The position numbers and the translations under genes were made by a program. This document shows positions 17,286 through 26,031 of a stretch of 53,043 bases of DNA, piece after piece; within the stretch, counting starts at the first letter, position 1, and every line of letters starts with the position of its first letter. Under the pieces are notes generated by a model that ran no database searches, was not told the origin of the DNA, and saw nothing but the letters and a program-made list of their open reading frames with translations. Source of the DNA: Smithella sp. PtaU1.Bin162. GTDB taxonomy: Bacteria; Desulfobacterota; Syntrophia; Syntrophales; Smithellaceae. The stretch is taken from NCBI GenBank assembly GCA_002068015.1, contig MVRV01000137.1, positions 1 to 53,043 of the forward strand, read 5' to 3'.

Positions 17286-18287
17286 CTATGGATTTTGGTC
17301 AAGCCTGATTTTCCCCGGATCGGGGAAAATGATTTTTTCGGCCTCGAGACGAAAACTAAGGACGGTGATACCTATTTTTTGCAGCAGGGGAGCATAGGTA
17401 CCGGTCTTTTCTTCCGGCAGGATTAAAACCGGAAGAGGATTTCCTTCCGCTTCCGCCGTCTGCAAAAGCAGCTTTGTGGTGGCGGCCAGAATGTTTTTTT
17501 CCCTGCTGTCAGCGGGAATTGCAAAAATATGGGACATCTTGTTTTTAGATATATCTACGAGAAAGAGTTCATGTTTATCGTCATTACCCGTTTTGAATTT
17601 CCGCCGTTGAAGGACTGCGGCCAGATTACTGATGATGAGATCGCGATCGCAAGGAGCGTCGCTAACCAGGTCCTCTGAGGCGGGGAGATTGCCTACCCGA
17701 TCTTCGCGGAAAGTTACTTCCGGGAAGTCAATTTCCATTTGTGCGGAAAAAACGGCAGTTGATTTCAAAAGTTCGATTTTCTTTACAAAATTGGCGATTT
17801 GCAATGCAAAGCGGGGTGAATTAAGCATGCCGATTACCGCCACCTGCTTGACTGCATCGCCGTCTTCCGCAAAAGTCCAGTTGCCGCGGTAATTATGCTC
17901 AAAAAGCGATTTGCCGATTCCTTTTTTGCCTCCGCCGATTTTGCCGCGGTGAATGACAAAGATGTTACCCGATAAATCCCGGGCGAAGGCGCCTCCGGTT
18001 TTACGGTCGATTCCCGACCAGGGAAAATTGATTTCGCAGGTAATGGGCAGCATTGCTCCAGCCTGAGGTTTTCCGATACCAAAGGCGTTCCAGTAGCGCG
18101 CATCTTTTGTTGCCCTGGAAAAAAACCAGATATTAAGCCTTTTGACCCAGAAAACCTTTGCCGGAAAGCTCGCGCCCTGATGTCCCAGCTTAACCTTTAT
18201 CTGCTCGTCAACGAAGGGTTTGAACGACCTGATGAATTGCCGGGCGTATTTTTTTATGGCCGTTTGATCTGTGATAACTTTGAGCAT
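17286..18287 (-). CDS. Conserved-looking protein of unknown family (333 aa)
   Basis: I do not recognise this protein. No signal peptide or membrane segment is visible. The N-terminal half (to about residue 175) is dense in aromatic and glycine motifs that look conserved: FWVKRLNIWFFSR, CEINFPWSGIDRKTGGAF, ARDLSGNIFVIHRGKIGGG, KKGIGKSLFEHNY, then LNSPRFALQIANFVKKIELL. A charged linker leads to a C-terminal part with an ILAATTKLLLQTAE helix and alternating strands, possibly an alpha/beta domain. The start at 18287 is preferred to an upstream one at 18437 that would overlap the permease gene. It lies between the exporter operon and the PilZ operon without clear linkage to either. Confidence 0.7.
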   Translation of the reverse strand: MLKVITDQTAIKKYARQFIRSFKPFVDEQIKVKLGHQGASFPAKVFWVKRLNIWFFSRATKDARYWNAFGIGKPQAGAMLPITCEINFPWSGIDRKTGGAFARDLSGNIFVIHRGKIGGGKKGIGKSLFEHNYRGNWTFAEDGDAVKQVAVIGMLNSPRFALQIANFVKKIELLKSTAVFSAQMEIDFPEVTFREDRVGNLPASEDLVSDAPCDRDLIISNLAAVLQRRKFKTGNDDKHELFLVDISKNKMSHIFAIPADSREKNILAATTKLLLQTAEAEGNPLPVLILPEEKTGTYAPLLQKIGITVLSFRLEAEKIIFPDPGKIRLDQNP

Positions 18288-18342
18288 CAATAATAAAATC
18301 CCTGAAAGATAGTTATTATTAATAATATATGAGAATTGTTTA

Positions 18343-19464
18343 CTAATCCAGACGTTTTTTAAACCGGCTGATGGCTCCGGTAAAAACGGCAATTCCCAGG
18401 ATGAGCAGTGCGAGATACTGAGGCCAGAGAATATCAAGGGCTATTCCCTTGAGAAATATGCCGCGGACAATGACGAGAAAATAGCGCAGGGGATTGAGAT
18501 AGGTAAGCCACTGGACAAGTAAAGGCATATTGGCGATGGGGAAAATAAAACCGCTCAGCATCAAAAAAGGCAGAAGGAAAAAGAAGGTCGTCATCATCGC
18601 CTGCTGCTGGGTGGTGGAGATGGTCGAGATAAAAAGTCCGATTCCCAGAGTGCTCATGAGAAACAGGCAGGTGGCGAAAAATAAAAGAAAGATGCTGCCC
18701 ATCAAAGGTATTTCAAACCAGAAAATGGCGACGGCGATAATCGCCGCCATTTGGGCAAGCGCGATGATTATATAAGGAATAGTTTTGCCGGTGATGAATT
18801 CTGCCGCCGAAAGCGGGGTGACGATCAGCTGTTCCATGGTACCCGCTTCTTTTTCCCGGATGATGGCAATGGAAGTCAGAAGCAGGGAAATCAGCATGAC
18901 CAGAAAAGCGACGATGCCCGGTACAAAAAAGTACTGGCTGTCGAGATTGGGATTATACCATGTGCGGATACGGGCATCGATTTTGCCGTAGCTCATGTGT
19001 TGCGGGTAGAGTTCGCGGATCATGCTGCGGTTGAACCGGTCGAGCACCGTGGAAGTATAGGCCATCCGGAGCGATGCCATATTGCTCATGGTGCCGTCGG
19101 CGAGAATCTGAATTGCCGCGGTCTCACCTTTCCTGATGACTGCTGCAAAATTCTGAGGGATTTTGATTCCCATATCAATGTCGCCTTTGAGCAGAAGGTC
19201 TTCGAGCTCACGGTCGGATCTTACGTTATGGGTAATATGAAAAATGTTGCTCCCCACGAAAGTATCCGCCAGTTTGCGGCTTTCGTAGGTTTGCGAATAA
19301 TCCAAGAGCGCGACGCGGATATTACTGATGTCGTAGTTGACTACATAGCCGAAAACAAGCATCTGGATAAAGGGCGCAATAAACAGCACTACGCGGTTGC
19401 GTTTGTCGCGCAGCAGCTGAATGAATTCCTTGCGCACCAGTTCCCGTATCCTGAGCCAGTTCAT
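18343..19464 (-). CDS. ABC-2 type exporter permease (YbhR/YhhJ-like)
   Basis: The 373-aa inner-membrane subunit shows one TM near the N-terminus (about 25-45), a large extracytoplasmic region, and about five TM helices over the last 200 residues, the ABC-2 permease layout shared with YbhR and YbhS. The REKEAGTMEQLIVTPLS segment is a family hallmark. It is the last gene of the exporter operon; its ATG overlaps the stop of the preceding permease by 4 nt (ATGA). The two permeases are related in sequence and presumably form a heterodimer. Confidence 0.88.
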   Translation of the reverse strand: MNWLRIRELVRKEFIQLLRDKRNRVVLFIAPFIQMLVFGYVVNYDISNIRVALLDYSQTYESRKLADTFVGSNIFHITHNVRSDRELEDLLLKGDIDMGIKIPQNFAAVIRKGETAAIQILADGTMSNMASLRMAYTSTVLDRFNRSMIRELYPQHMSYGKIDARIRTWYNPNLDSQYFFVPGIVAFLVMLISLLLTSIAIIREKEAGTMEQLIVTPLSAAEFITGKTIPYIIIALAQMAAIIAVAIFWFEIPLMGSIFLLFFATCLFLMSTLGIGLFISTISTTQQQAMMTTFFFLLPFLMLSGFIFPIANMPLLVQWLTYLNPLRYFLVIVRGIFLKGIALDILWPQYLALLILGIAVFTGAISRFKKRLD

Positions 19465-20594
19465 AGGCCTTCCTTTTTGAGCAGAATATAATTAATGGTC
19501 GTGATGACCAGAGAGATCAGAGCCAGTATCAGCATGCTCGGCCAGAGATAATCAAAACCCAGATTTTTCAGATAAATACCTTTCAGAATTTCGATAAAAT
19601 ATGTCGCCGGAACAAGATATGTTATCGCCTGCAGGAACACGGGCATGTTGATTACCGGAAAAACGAAATTGGATAGAAGAAGCGAGGGCAGATAAGTGGC
19701 TAAAATGGCCGTCTGGTTGGCGATAAGCTGTGATTTGGATGCCGTGGAGATCAAGAGCCCCAGAGAAAGGGCAACGCCCAGATAGAGCAGGGAGGAGATA
19801 ATCATAAGCCAGAAATTGCCTTTCATAACGATGCCAAACAGCAACTGTCCCAGAAGGACGGCGATTAAAACATCGGCAAGCCCGATGACAAAATAGGGGA
19901 GCGATTTGCCGAGCAGAAATTCACCGGCTCTGACCGGGAGCGACTTGATGGTTTCCATAGTGCCGTTTTCATATTCACGGGCGATGATTAATGATGTCAA
20001 AAGAGCGCCGACAATCATGATGATGATGGCGATTATTCCGGGAATGATGAAGTTACGGCTTTCCAGCTCTTCGTTAAACCAGATACGGATGCGCCCGTCC
20101 ACCGGCGGCTTTATCTGCTTTTGGCCCTGGCGGTTCAAGAAATTAAACAGCAGTTTCGAATTATATTGCTCGGTAAAAGCCGTAAGATAACCGCGAATGA
20201 TGCCGGCAAAGTTGGGATCACTGCCGTCGATGATAATCTGCAGGGCGGCTTCCCTGTCGGCGCGGATGGTTTTTGAGAAATCAGGGGGAATGATGAGGGC
20301 GACTTTTGCCTCGTCGCGGTCGATATAGGCGGACACTTCTTTTGTGCCGGACGCCTGGAGGGTGACGTTGAAGTAAGGCGAGGCTGCAAGTTTCCGGATA
20401 AAATCGCGGCTTACATCCGAGCGGTCGTAATCCACAACCACCGTGTCCACGTTATCGACATCGAGGCTCAACGCATAACCGAAAAGAACAATGAGCATCA
20501 GAGGAATGGCAAAAGCAAGGTAAAGGCTGCGGTAATCCCGGATGAGATGATAAAATTCCTTGCGGGCAAGGGCTCTGATTCTTAAGGGATTCAT
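19461..20594 (-). CDS. ABC-2 type exporter permease (YbhS-like)
   Basis: This 377-aa permease has the same topology as its downstream paralogue: one N-terminal TM, a long periplasmic loop and a C-terminal bundle of about five TMs. The REYENGTMETIKSLPV coupling segment corresponds to REKEAGTMEQ in the partner. It overlaps the upstream ATPase gene by 4 nt and the downstream permease by 4 nt, so all are translated as a unit. Partner of two ATPases, an HlyD adaptor and TolC in export of an unknown (drug-like or lipid) substrate. Confidence 0.88.
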   Translation of the reverse strand: MNPLRIRALARKEFYHLIRDYRSLYLAFAIPLMLIVLFGYALSLDVDNVDTVVVDYDRSDVSRDFIRKLAASPYFNVTLQASGTKEVSAYIDRDEAKVALIIPPDFSKTIRADREAALQIIIDGSDPNFAGIIRGYLTAFTEQYNSKLLFNFLNRQGQKQIKPPVDGRIRIWFNEELESRNFIIPGIIAIIIMIVGALLTSLIIAREYENGTMETIKSLPVRAGEFLLGKSLPYFVIGLADVLIAVLLGQLLFGIVMKGNFWLMIISSLLYLGVALSLGLLISTASKSQLIANQTAILATYLPSLLLSNFVFPVINMPVFLQAITYLVPATYFIEILKGIYLKNLGFDYLWPSMLILALISLVITTINYILLKKEGL

Positions 20595-21346
20595 GAGTTA
20601 CTCCTCGCCATCAGCTTGATAAAAGCGTCGTTCAAATCGGCATCGGGAATTCCGGGGCAGGCCGCCGCAACTATTTCCGCGGGGCTTCCCGAGGCCACGA
20701 TAGCGCCCTGATTGAGCATGACGATTCTTTCGCAAAACTTCGCTTCATCCATATAATGTGTTGTCACGAATATTGTTATCTGCTCCCGGGCCAGCTCACG
20801 GATAAATGTCCAGAAATGCCGGCGCGTGACGGGATCAACGCCGGAGGTAGGTTCATCAAGAAATAAAATATCCGGCTTGTGCAGAAGCGAGCAGCCGAGA
20901 GCCAGCCGCTGCCGCCAGCCGGGCGGCAGTTCCCTGGTCAGGCGTCTTTTAGCCTCAGTAAGCCTTGTCATATTTAAAACCCAGTCGATACGCTTTGGCC
21001 ATTTCTTCTGCGGTACGTTATAGATTCCCAGATAAAAGCGCAGGTTCTCGTAAGTGGTGAGATCCTCATAGAGTGAAAACTTCTGTGACATGTAACCGAT
21101 GGATTGTTTTATTTCTTCCGGCTCCGTCATAATATCGTGGCCAGCAACCTGCCCTGCACCGGAAGTAGGCGTGATAATTCCGCACAGCATGCGGATGGTT
21201 GTTGATTTCCCGGAACCGTTTGCCCCGAGGAAACCGAAAATTTCGCCTTTTTTGACGGAAAAAGTAATTTTGTTCACGGCGATAAAAGCGCCGAATCTCT
21301 TTTCCAGATTGGTAACCGCAATGGACTCAGAATTGGAAAGAATCAT
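20591..21346 (-). CDS. ABC transporter ATP-binding protein with variant signature motif
   Basis: The 251-aa ATPase has Walker A GANGSGKST, the Q-loop region YMSQKFSLYEDLT, Walker B ILFLDEPTSGVDP and an H-loop His in VTTHYMDEA. The ABC signature is LPPGWRQRLAL instead of LSGGxxQ, a variant I associate with the C-terminal half of YbhF-like proteins. Together with the upstream ATPase it would give one standard and one non-standard ATP site, i.e. a split equivalent of the fused E. coli YbhF. AAGGAG precedes the start, and the gene overlaps the preceding one by 20 nt. Confidence 0.88.
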   Translation of the reverse strand: MILSNSESIAVTNLEKRFGAFIAVNKITFSVKKGEIFGFLGANGSGKSTTIRMLCGIITPTSGAGQVAGHDIMTEPEEIKQSIGYMSQKFSLYEDLTTYENLRFYLGIYNVPQKKWPKRIDWVLNMTRLTEAKRRLTRELPPGWRQRLALGCSLLHKPDILFLDEPTSGVDPVTRRHFWTFIRELAREQITIFVTTHYMDEAKFCERIVMLNQGAIVASGSPAEIVAAACPGIPDADLNDAFIKLMARSNS

Positions 21347-22100
21347 TTATTAACTCCTTGTCCACTTCTTGAATGCGTTTGATGATGGCATCTTCGAGCG
21401 AAGAAGATTGGCCGCGGATGGCATCCGGTGTATCCGTGTCGAGCAGAAGCGAATTGTGCATCAACCCCAGCTCGTTGCATCTTTCGCCTTCGTCCAGATA
21501 GGCGGTGGAAATAAGAATTGTCATACCTTCTTTTTGCATATTGCTTAAGATATTCCAGAATTCATGCCGGGAGACCGGATCGACGCCGTTGGTCGGTTCA
21601 TCGAGAATTAATAATTGCGGTTCATGCACCAGAACACAGGCGAGCCCCAGCTTCTGCTTCATGCCGCCGGAGAGCTGACCGGCCGGCCTCTCCACAAACT
21701 GCAACAGATTCGAAAAGCCCAGATATTTTTCTTTTCTTTTTTTCCTTTCCGTTCCGGGTATGCCGAAAATATCCATGAAAAAATTAATGTTTTCATCGAC
21801 CGTGAGATCCTGATACAGACCGAAGCGTTGCGGCATATAACCGATAATGTTCTTTATCTTTTGTCTTTTCGCGGCGAGATCGAAACCGCTTATGCTGATA
21901 CTGCCGGAAGAGGGTCTGAGCATCGTGGCGATCATGCGCAGGAGCGTCGATTTTCCGGCGCCGTCGGACCCGACAAGACCGAAAATACTGCCGGTATCGA
22001 CGCGGAAGGAAACATTCCGGACTGCTTCCACGGCCTGGAAGCGCAGAGAAACATTTTTGACTTCCACCATGGGCTGCGGATATTGTGGTGCTGCATCCAT
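21327..22100 (-). CDS. ABC transporter ATP-binding protein with canonical signature
   Basis: The 257-aa ATPase shows Walker A GSDGAGKST, signature LSGGMKQKLGLA, Walker B LLILDEPTNGVDP and a YLDEGERC switch region. It corresponds to the N-terminal half of E. coli YbhF. The start at 22100 is chosen over an ATG at 22133 because AAGGGGG lies 8 nt upstream and because it then begins 16 nt after the adaptor gene instead of inside it. The intact signature suggests this subunit contributes the hydrolysing site with the partner's Walker motifs. Confidence 0.88.
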   Translation of the reverse strand: MDAAPQYPQPMVEVKNVSLRFQAVEAVRNVSFRVDTGSIFGLVGSDGAGKSTLLRMIATMLRPSSGSISISGFDLAAKRQKIKNIIGYMPQRFGLYQDLTVDENINFFMDIFGIPGTERKKRKEKYLGFSNLLQFVERPAGQLSGGMKQKLGLACVLVHEPQLLILDEPTNGVDPVSRHEFWNILSNMQKEGMTILISTAYLDEGERCNELGLMHNSLLLDTDTPDAIRGQSSSLEDAIIKRIQEVDKELINDSFQF

Positions 22101-22116
22101 TGCGCCGACCCCCTTC

Positions 22117-23127
22117 TCACCGCAGCCAGGCATCGGCGGGCATACCTGTTTTGAGTTCGTGGCCGGGATTAGCGATGGATACTTTGACGAGATAAACCAG
22201 TTTGACCCTTTCCTTTTTGGTTTGAATGATTTTCGGTGTGAATTCTCCTTCCTGGGAAATAAAGGAAACGGAGCCCTTGTAAATTTTACCCGGGAAGGTA
22301 TCCACTTTTACATCCACCGGCTGGTTCGGTTTGACCAGGCCGATTTCCGTTTCATCGACGAAAATTTTCAGATCGACCCGGGAAAGATCGGAGATGGTAA
22401 TTACTTCGCGTCCTGCGGTGACGGTTTCGCCGGGCTCAATATTGCGGCTCGTGACAATACCGTTTTGCGGTGATTTTAGTTGTGTATAGCCGAGTTGGAT
22501 GGCTGCCTGATTTGCCGCAGCCCTGGCCGCATCTATCTGGGAGGCGGCCGTATCGATCTCCTGGCGGGCGGCATCAATTTTGGTGAGATTGCCGCGGGCC
22601 AGTTTCAGAACCGCTTCGCTTTCCGCAAGCCTGGATTTGGCGACATCGTAGGCGAGTTTCAGGGCGTCACGTTCCTTTTCCGTGACCACGCCTTTTCGGA
22701 ACAGTTCCTCATAGCGCCGGTAATTTTTTTCCGTATCGATGAGTGTATCTTTTGCGCTCCCGGCATTGGCTTCCGCCCGTGATACCTCTGCGGGCAGGGT
22801 GCTTTTGTAAATGTTCAGAGCGGTTTCCATCTGCAGCTTTGCTTTTTGAGACCTTGCGAAATTGGCTTCGGCCTGAGTGAGGCGCGATTCGGATTCCACA
22901 CGGTCCAGTTCGGCAATTATCTGATCCTTGGTTACCGCCTGGCCTTCCTGTACATGAACTTTCGCAATGCGGCCGGGAACCTGAAACGACAGATTGGCCT
23001 GCGTGGCCTCGATCGTGCCGGAATAGAAGAGTTCCTTTTGTTTGTTATTTTGCTGGCCGAAATAGACCAGAAGGCCTACACCCACAAAAAAAATTATAAA
23101 AACAATCACTATGATACGCTTTTTCAA
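22117..23127 (-). CDS. HlyD-family membrane fusion protein (YbhG-like)
   Basis: The 336-aa periplasmic adaptor has an N-terminal TM anchor (about 4-22), a split lipoyl/biotinyl half-motif (FQVPGRIAKVHVQEGQAV), a long coiled-coil hairpin (about 75-200) and a beta-barrel region ending near GMPADAWLR. It bridges the ABC permeases and the TolC channel. The start is a TTG whose TGA overlap with the repressor stop (TTGA) and GGAGG 7 nt upstream make it convincing. It sits directly after the repressor gene, as in E. coli cecR-ybhG. Confidence 0.9.
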   Translation of the reverse strand: MKKRIIVIVFIIFFVGVGLLVYFGQQNNKQKELFYSGTIEATQANLSFQVPGRIAKVHVQEGQAVTKDQIIAELDRVESESRLTQAEANFARSQKAKLQMETALNIYKSTLPAEVSRAEANAGSAKDTLIDTEKNYRRYEELFRKGVVTEKERDALKLAYDVAKSRLAESEAVLKLARGNLTKIDAARQEIDTAASQIDAARAAANQAAIQLGYTQLKSPQNGIVTSRNIEPGETVTAGREVITISDLSRVDLKIFVDETEIGLVKPNQPVDVKVDTFPGKIYKGSVSFISQEGEFTPKIIQTKKERVKLVYLVKVSIANPGHELKTGMPADAWLR

Positions 23128-23789
23128 CTTGCATCCTCCGTGTTGGACTTTTTAACAGCTCTTAATATCAGCCGGGCTACTTCCCGGGCGATATTTCCTT
23201 TTATTTTTTTATCCTGTTCTTTAACTTCTGCCGGTATCCAGGTTTGCTTTTCCCTGAGCGGAATGCTTCCTTTGTAAAAAAGTATGGACCCTAAGATCAT
23301 CATATGCAGAAGAAATGGTACTGTTTTAATGAAAACGCCTTTTTTTGTCCCTTCTTCCATAATGCCCATCAGAATTTTTATTACTGAAGCAAAATCTTCG
23401 ACGACCAGGCGGGGCAAATTCGTGCCGCCGGAAGCAATTTCCCGCATCATGATCGATGGTAATTCCGGATTTTTGTCCACAGCCTGCGCTATGCAGGTGA
23501 TGTATGACCGAAGCTTATCTTCGGGAGTCTGGGCAAGCCCGACCGCCCGGGCAATATCCTGGGAGACGCTGCCGATAACCTGATGAATGACATTGGCATA
23601 GAGAGTGGCTTTATCGCCGATCTGGTAATAGATAGTGGCTTTATTGACTGCCGCCCGGCGGGCGATTTCATCCATCCGCGTGCCGCTGTAACCGAGTTCG
23701 GCAAATACCTTTCGTGCGGCGAGTAATATTTTTTCCGCCGTTTTGCCCGGTTCTTCCATGCTTGCTTCTTTTTCAATCAACTGCTTCAT
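23124..23789 (-). CDS. TetR/AcrR-family repressor (CecR-like)
   Basis: 221 aa with an N-terminal helix-turn-helix domain (about 17-65; ILLAARKVFAELGYSGTRM, then NKATIYYQIGDKATLY) and a helical C-terminal ligand domain. Family members repress the exporter operon they belong to and release DNA on ligand binding; the E. coli cecR/ybiH locus has the same gene order downstream. Here the gene lies between tolC and the adaptor gene, so it would autoregulate through the operator upstream of tolC (25225-25249). The ligand is unknown. An internal ATG ten codons in is a possible alternative start. Confidence 0.88.
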   Translation of the reverse strand: MKQLIEKEASMEEPGKTAEKILLAARKVFAELGYSGTRMDEIARRAAVNKATIYYQIGDKATLYANVIHQVIGSVSQDIARAVGLAQTPEDKLRSYITCIAQAVDKNPELPSIMMREIASGGTNLPRLVVEDFASVIKILMGIMEEGTKKGVFIKTVPFLLHMMILGSILFYKGSIPLREKQTWIPAEVKEQDKKIKGNIAREVARLILRAVKKSNTEDAS

Positions 23790-23850
23790 TGATGTTTTTT
23801 ATTACCCTCGAAACTTATTTTCTTTATCTGATCATGATTATTAAATAAAA

Positions 23851-25191
23851 TTATCGGCTGATAATACCCATCGCTCTTTGTAACCGGGCATAACTGATAT
23901 TGTAATTCCCCAGGGCATTGGCATATTCAGATTTTGCTTTGGTCAGAAGCGTTTGTGCATCCAATACTTCCGTTGATGTGGCTACTCTCTCCTTAAATCG
24001 CTCCTCGGCAATACGGAAATTTTCCTCGGCCTGCTCGATCACTTTTTGTGATACGGTAATCTGATTTTCCGCTTCCTGCAAAATCAGGTAGGCATATTTA
24101 ATTTCCAGAGTAATTTGATCATTCATTTCTTTTAAAGAATCCGCTGCCTGATTTTCTTTTGCTCTGCTTGCATCCACCCGGTATTTTGTCCGACCCCATT
24201 CCCAAAAATTCCAGCTGGCCACTCCCATAACATACCAGTTTTCCGCATCTTTAAAATTACTTCCGGTAACAGAGGGGTTATCGCCAAAACGCCCATAATT
24301 GGCAATGAGACTTACGGTCGGGAAATATTCGCTGCGGGCGGCCTTAACCAGTTTTCCCGCCTGCGCGGTTTTCAGGGTGGCTATTTTCAGCTCCGGCCTG
24401 TTTTTTACTGCAACGTCCCAGCAATTCTCCAATGATTTTTCATAAGGCTGGTATTTTAAAATATCCTCGATATTCACAGGAGTGAATATTTTGCGTTTCA
24501 GTACCGTATTGAAACGGGCTTTTGCCATCTCCACAGCATTTTGTGCTTTGATCAGAGACTGCTGCCCGTTGGCCAACTCCACTTCCGCGTGCAGTAAATC
24601 ATTTTTAGGAATCATTCCCACCTGGAAGTAATTTTGGGCGACAATCCGGTGAGCAGAAAGCATCTCCACGGATTGCCGGGCTGCTTCCTGAATTCTCTGC
24701 GTGCGTAAAATATCGTAATAGGCGATTTTGACCTCCTGCACGACATCCTGCTTCTTTGCCTCTTCTTCGATCTGTGCGGCCTCCTCCCCGATCTTGCTCG
24801 CCTGATAACCGGCGATCAATCCTCCTCCGGTAAAAAGCGGCTGGCGGGCTTCTATCGTCCAATTGTAATTATCCTGTGTGCCTGCGGGAATTTCCATTCC
24901 GTTCATACCGTAAAGAGGTCCCGGAGGAAGCCCCTGAAATCTGGAAAACGGTGCTTCGTTAAGGCGGGTATAGCTATAGGAGGTATTAAATTTGGGCAGA
25001 AATCCGGTGAAGGCCTCTTTTCTCTGCGCTTCAGCGCTTTTAGTTCCCTCCCTGGCGATATTGATGGTCAGACTGTTTTTTAACGCAATATCAATGCTTT
25101 CTTCCAGAGTTAACAGCTCTGCTGCATTGCCGGTAAAAGGCATAAGCACAGTTGCAGTCAGTGCCAGTATCCAGCGTATTTTAATATTCAT
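23851..25191 (-). CDS. TolC-family outer-membrane efflux protein
   Basis: The 446-aa product begins with a signal peptide (about 1-24, ending GNAA) followed by LLTLEESIDIALKNS, the usual opening of TolC-like proteins. Two repeats of long alpha-helical hairpins with strand-forming segments follow. It would form the trimeric outer-membrane exit duct for the ABC exporter. The start at 25191 is supported by GGGGTG about 6 nt upstream; an upstream frame to 25272 would run through the promoter. It is the first gene of the seven-gene operon, which differs from E. coli where tolC lies elsewhere. Confidence 0.9.
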   Translation of the reverse strand: MNIKIRWILALTATVLMPFTGNAAELLTLEESIDIALKNSLTINIAREGTKSAEAQRKEAFTGFLPKFNTSYSYTRLNEAPFSRFQGLPPGPLYGMNGMEIPAGTQDNYNWTIEARQPLFTGGGLIAGYQASKIGEEAAQIEEEAKKQDVVQEVKIAYYDILRTQRIQEAARQSVEMLSAHRIVAQNYFQVGMIPKNDLLHAEVELANGQQSLIKAQNAVEMAKARFNTVLKRKIFTPVNIEDILKYQPYEKSLENCWDVAVKNRPELKIATLKTAQAGKLVKAARSEYFPTVSLIANYGRFGDNPSVTGSNFKDAENWYVMGVASWNFWEWGRTKYRVDASRAKENQAADSLKEMNDQITLEIKYAYLILQEAENQITVSQKVIEQAEENFRIAEERFKERVATSTEVLDAQTLLTKAKSEYANALGNYNISYARLQRAMGIISR

Positions 25192-25224
25192 TTCTTCACC
25201 CCATCTTGCGGCGCAGTTTTTTTT

Positions 25225-25272
25225 AACCGTATGGTTTAACCGGATGGTTAAATATTTAAGAAAAAATGTCAA
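25225..25272 (-). promoter_or_regulatory. Promoter and tandem TetR-type operator of the exporter operon
   Basis: On the minus strand a perfect -35 TTGACA (25267-25272) is followed, 16 nt on, by a weak -10 TAACCA. Two copies of AACC-N4-GGTT (25225-25236 and 25238-25249) sit one bp apart and share the middle GGTT-T-AACC; the second overlaps the -10. The period of 13 bp and dyad symmetry suit cooperative binding of two TetR dimers. The repressor encoded one gene downstream is the obvious binder; this is inferred, not shown. Confidence 0.7.
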
Positions 25273-25283
25273 GAAGATTTTTA

Positions 25284-25480
25284 AGAACTAGAGAACTAGA
25301 GGAACTAGGGGGACGCCCTTAAAATTGTAAATTACTAAAAGGTGGAGAATCCGCTGCAAGGCAGCACCTAATTCCGGAGGAAGAAAGCACCCTATTCCGG
25401 AGCATGCCGGCAAGTGAATCCGGGGCAAGAAAGCAGGTTTCAGGAATTCCGGGGACAGTATACTTAATTAAAAATAGAAT
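25284..25480. repeat. Cluster of short direct and inverted repeats
   Basis: Three tandem copies of about 8 bp (AGAACTAG, AGAACTAG, AGGAACTAG; 25284-25308) are followed by a hairpin GCTGC-AAG-GCAGC (25353-25365) flanked by GGTG/CACC. Four ATTCCGG(A/G)G-like units follow, two of which extend to 19-bp near-repeats (25371-25389 and 25417-25435, 16 of 19 identical, both ending AAGAAAGCA). The block fills the gap between the exporter promoter and the VOC gene. It resembles eroded REP or insertion debris; no transposase is present. Confidence 0.6.
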
Positions 25481-25518
25481 AATCAGCGGCAGTGCCCTAT
25501 ATTAAAAATGTGGAAAAT

Positions 25519-25968
25519 ATGAAGAGCAAATTTACCCATACAAACATAGTAGCTAGGGATTGGAGAAGATTGGCTGAGTTTTATAAAGCAGTCTTCAATT
25601 GTAAAGAAATACTTCCGGAAAGAGATTTATCAGGCAAATGGCTTGATGACCTGACATCCATAGAATCAGTGCATATCGAAGGGATTTATTTGGTTTTGCC
25701 CGGATATGATAAGAATGGTCCGACCCTGGAGATATTTCAATATGGAGAAAACCTGAAGAATGATGGGAAAAGAATATACACTGAAGGATTCGGGCATATA
25801 GCCTTTTCAGTAGATGATGTGGAGAAGTGTTTGGAAGAGGTTAAAAAGAATGGGGGCAGTAGTGTCGGAAAAGTAGTAGAAGGAGATATCCGGGGAACAG
25901 GCAGGATTCATGTAGTTTATGCAAAAGATCCGGAGGGCAATATAATCGAACTCCAGAAATGGGAATGA
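25519..25968 (+). CDS. VOC-family (glyoxalase/dioxygenase fold) protein
   Basis: The 149-aa protein reads as one vicinal-oxygen-chelate module pair: FTHTNIVARDWRRLAEFYKAVF opens the first beta-alpha-beta unit, GFGHIAFSVDDVEKCLEEVKKNGG the second, and YAKDPEGNIIELQKW closes it. The metal-ligand pattern (His in THTNI, Glu in EIF, His in GHIAF, Glu in NIIEL) appears kept, so it may bind a divalent metal. Substrate unknown. The coding sequence is AT-richer than its neighbours and uses AGA/AGG arginine codons heavily, pointing to recent transfer. The start at 25519 is a guess between it and a GTG at 25492; neither has a strong ribosome site. Confidence 0.78.
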   Translation: MKSKFTHTNIVARDWRRLAEFYKAVFNCKEILPERDLSGKWLDDLTSIESVHIEGIYLVLPGYDKNGPTLEIFQYGENLKNDGKRIYTEGFGHIAFSVDDVEKCLEEVKKNGGSSVGKVVEGDIRGTGRIHVVYAKDPEGNIIELQKWE

Positions 25969-26031
25969 AAAGCTTTAATCAGTAACAGCGCCCTTTTTAT
26001 TGAGGTGGGGCGACAGACATCTTTATCTCTG

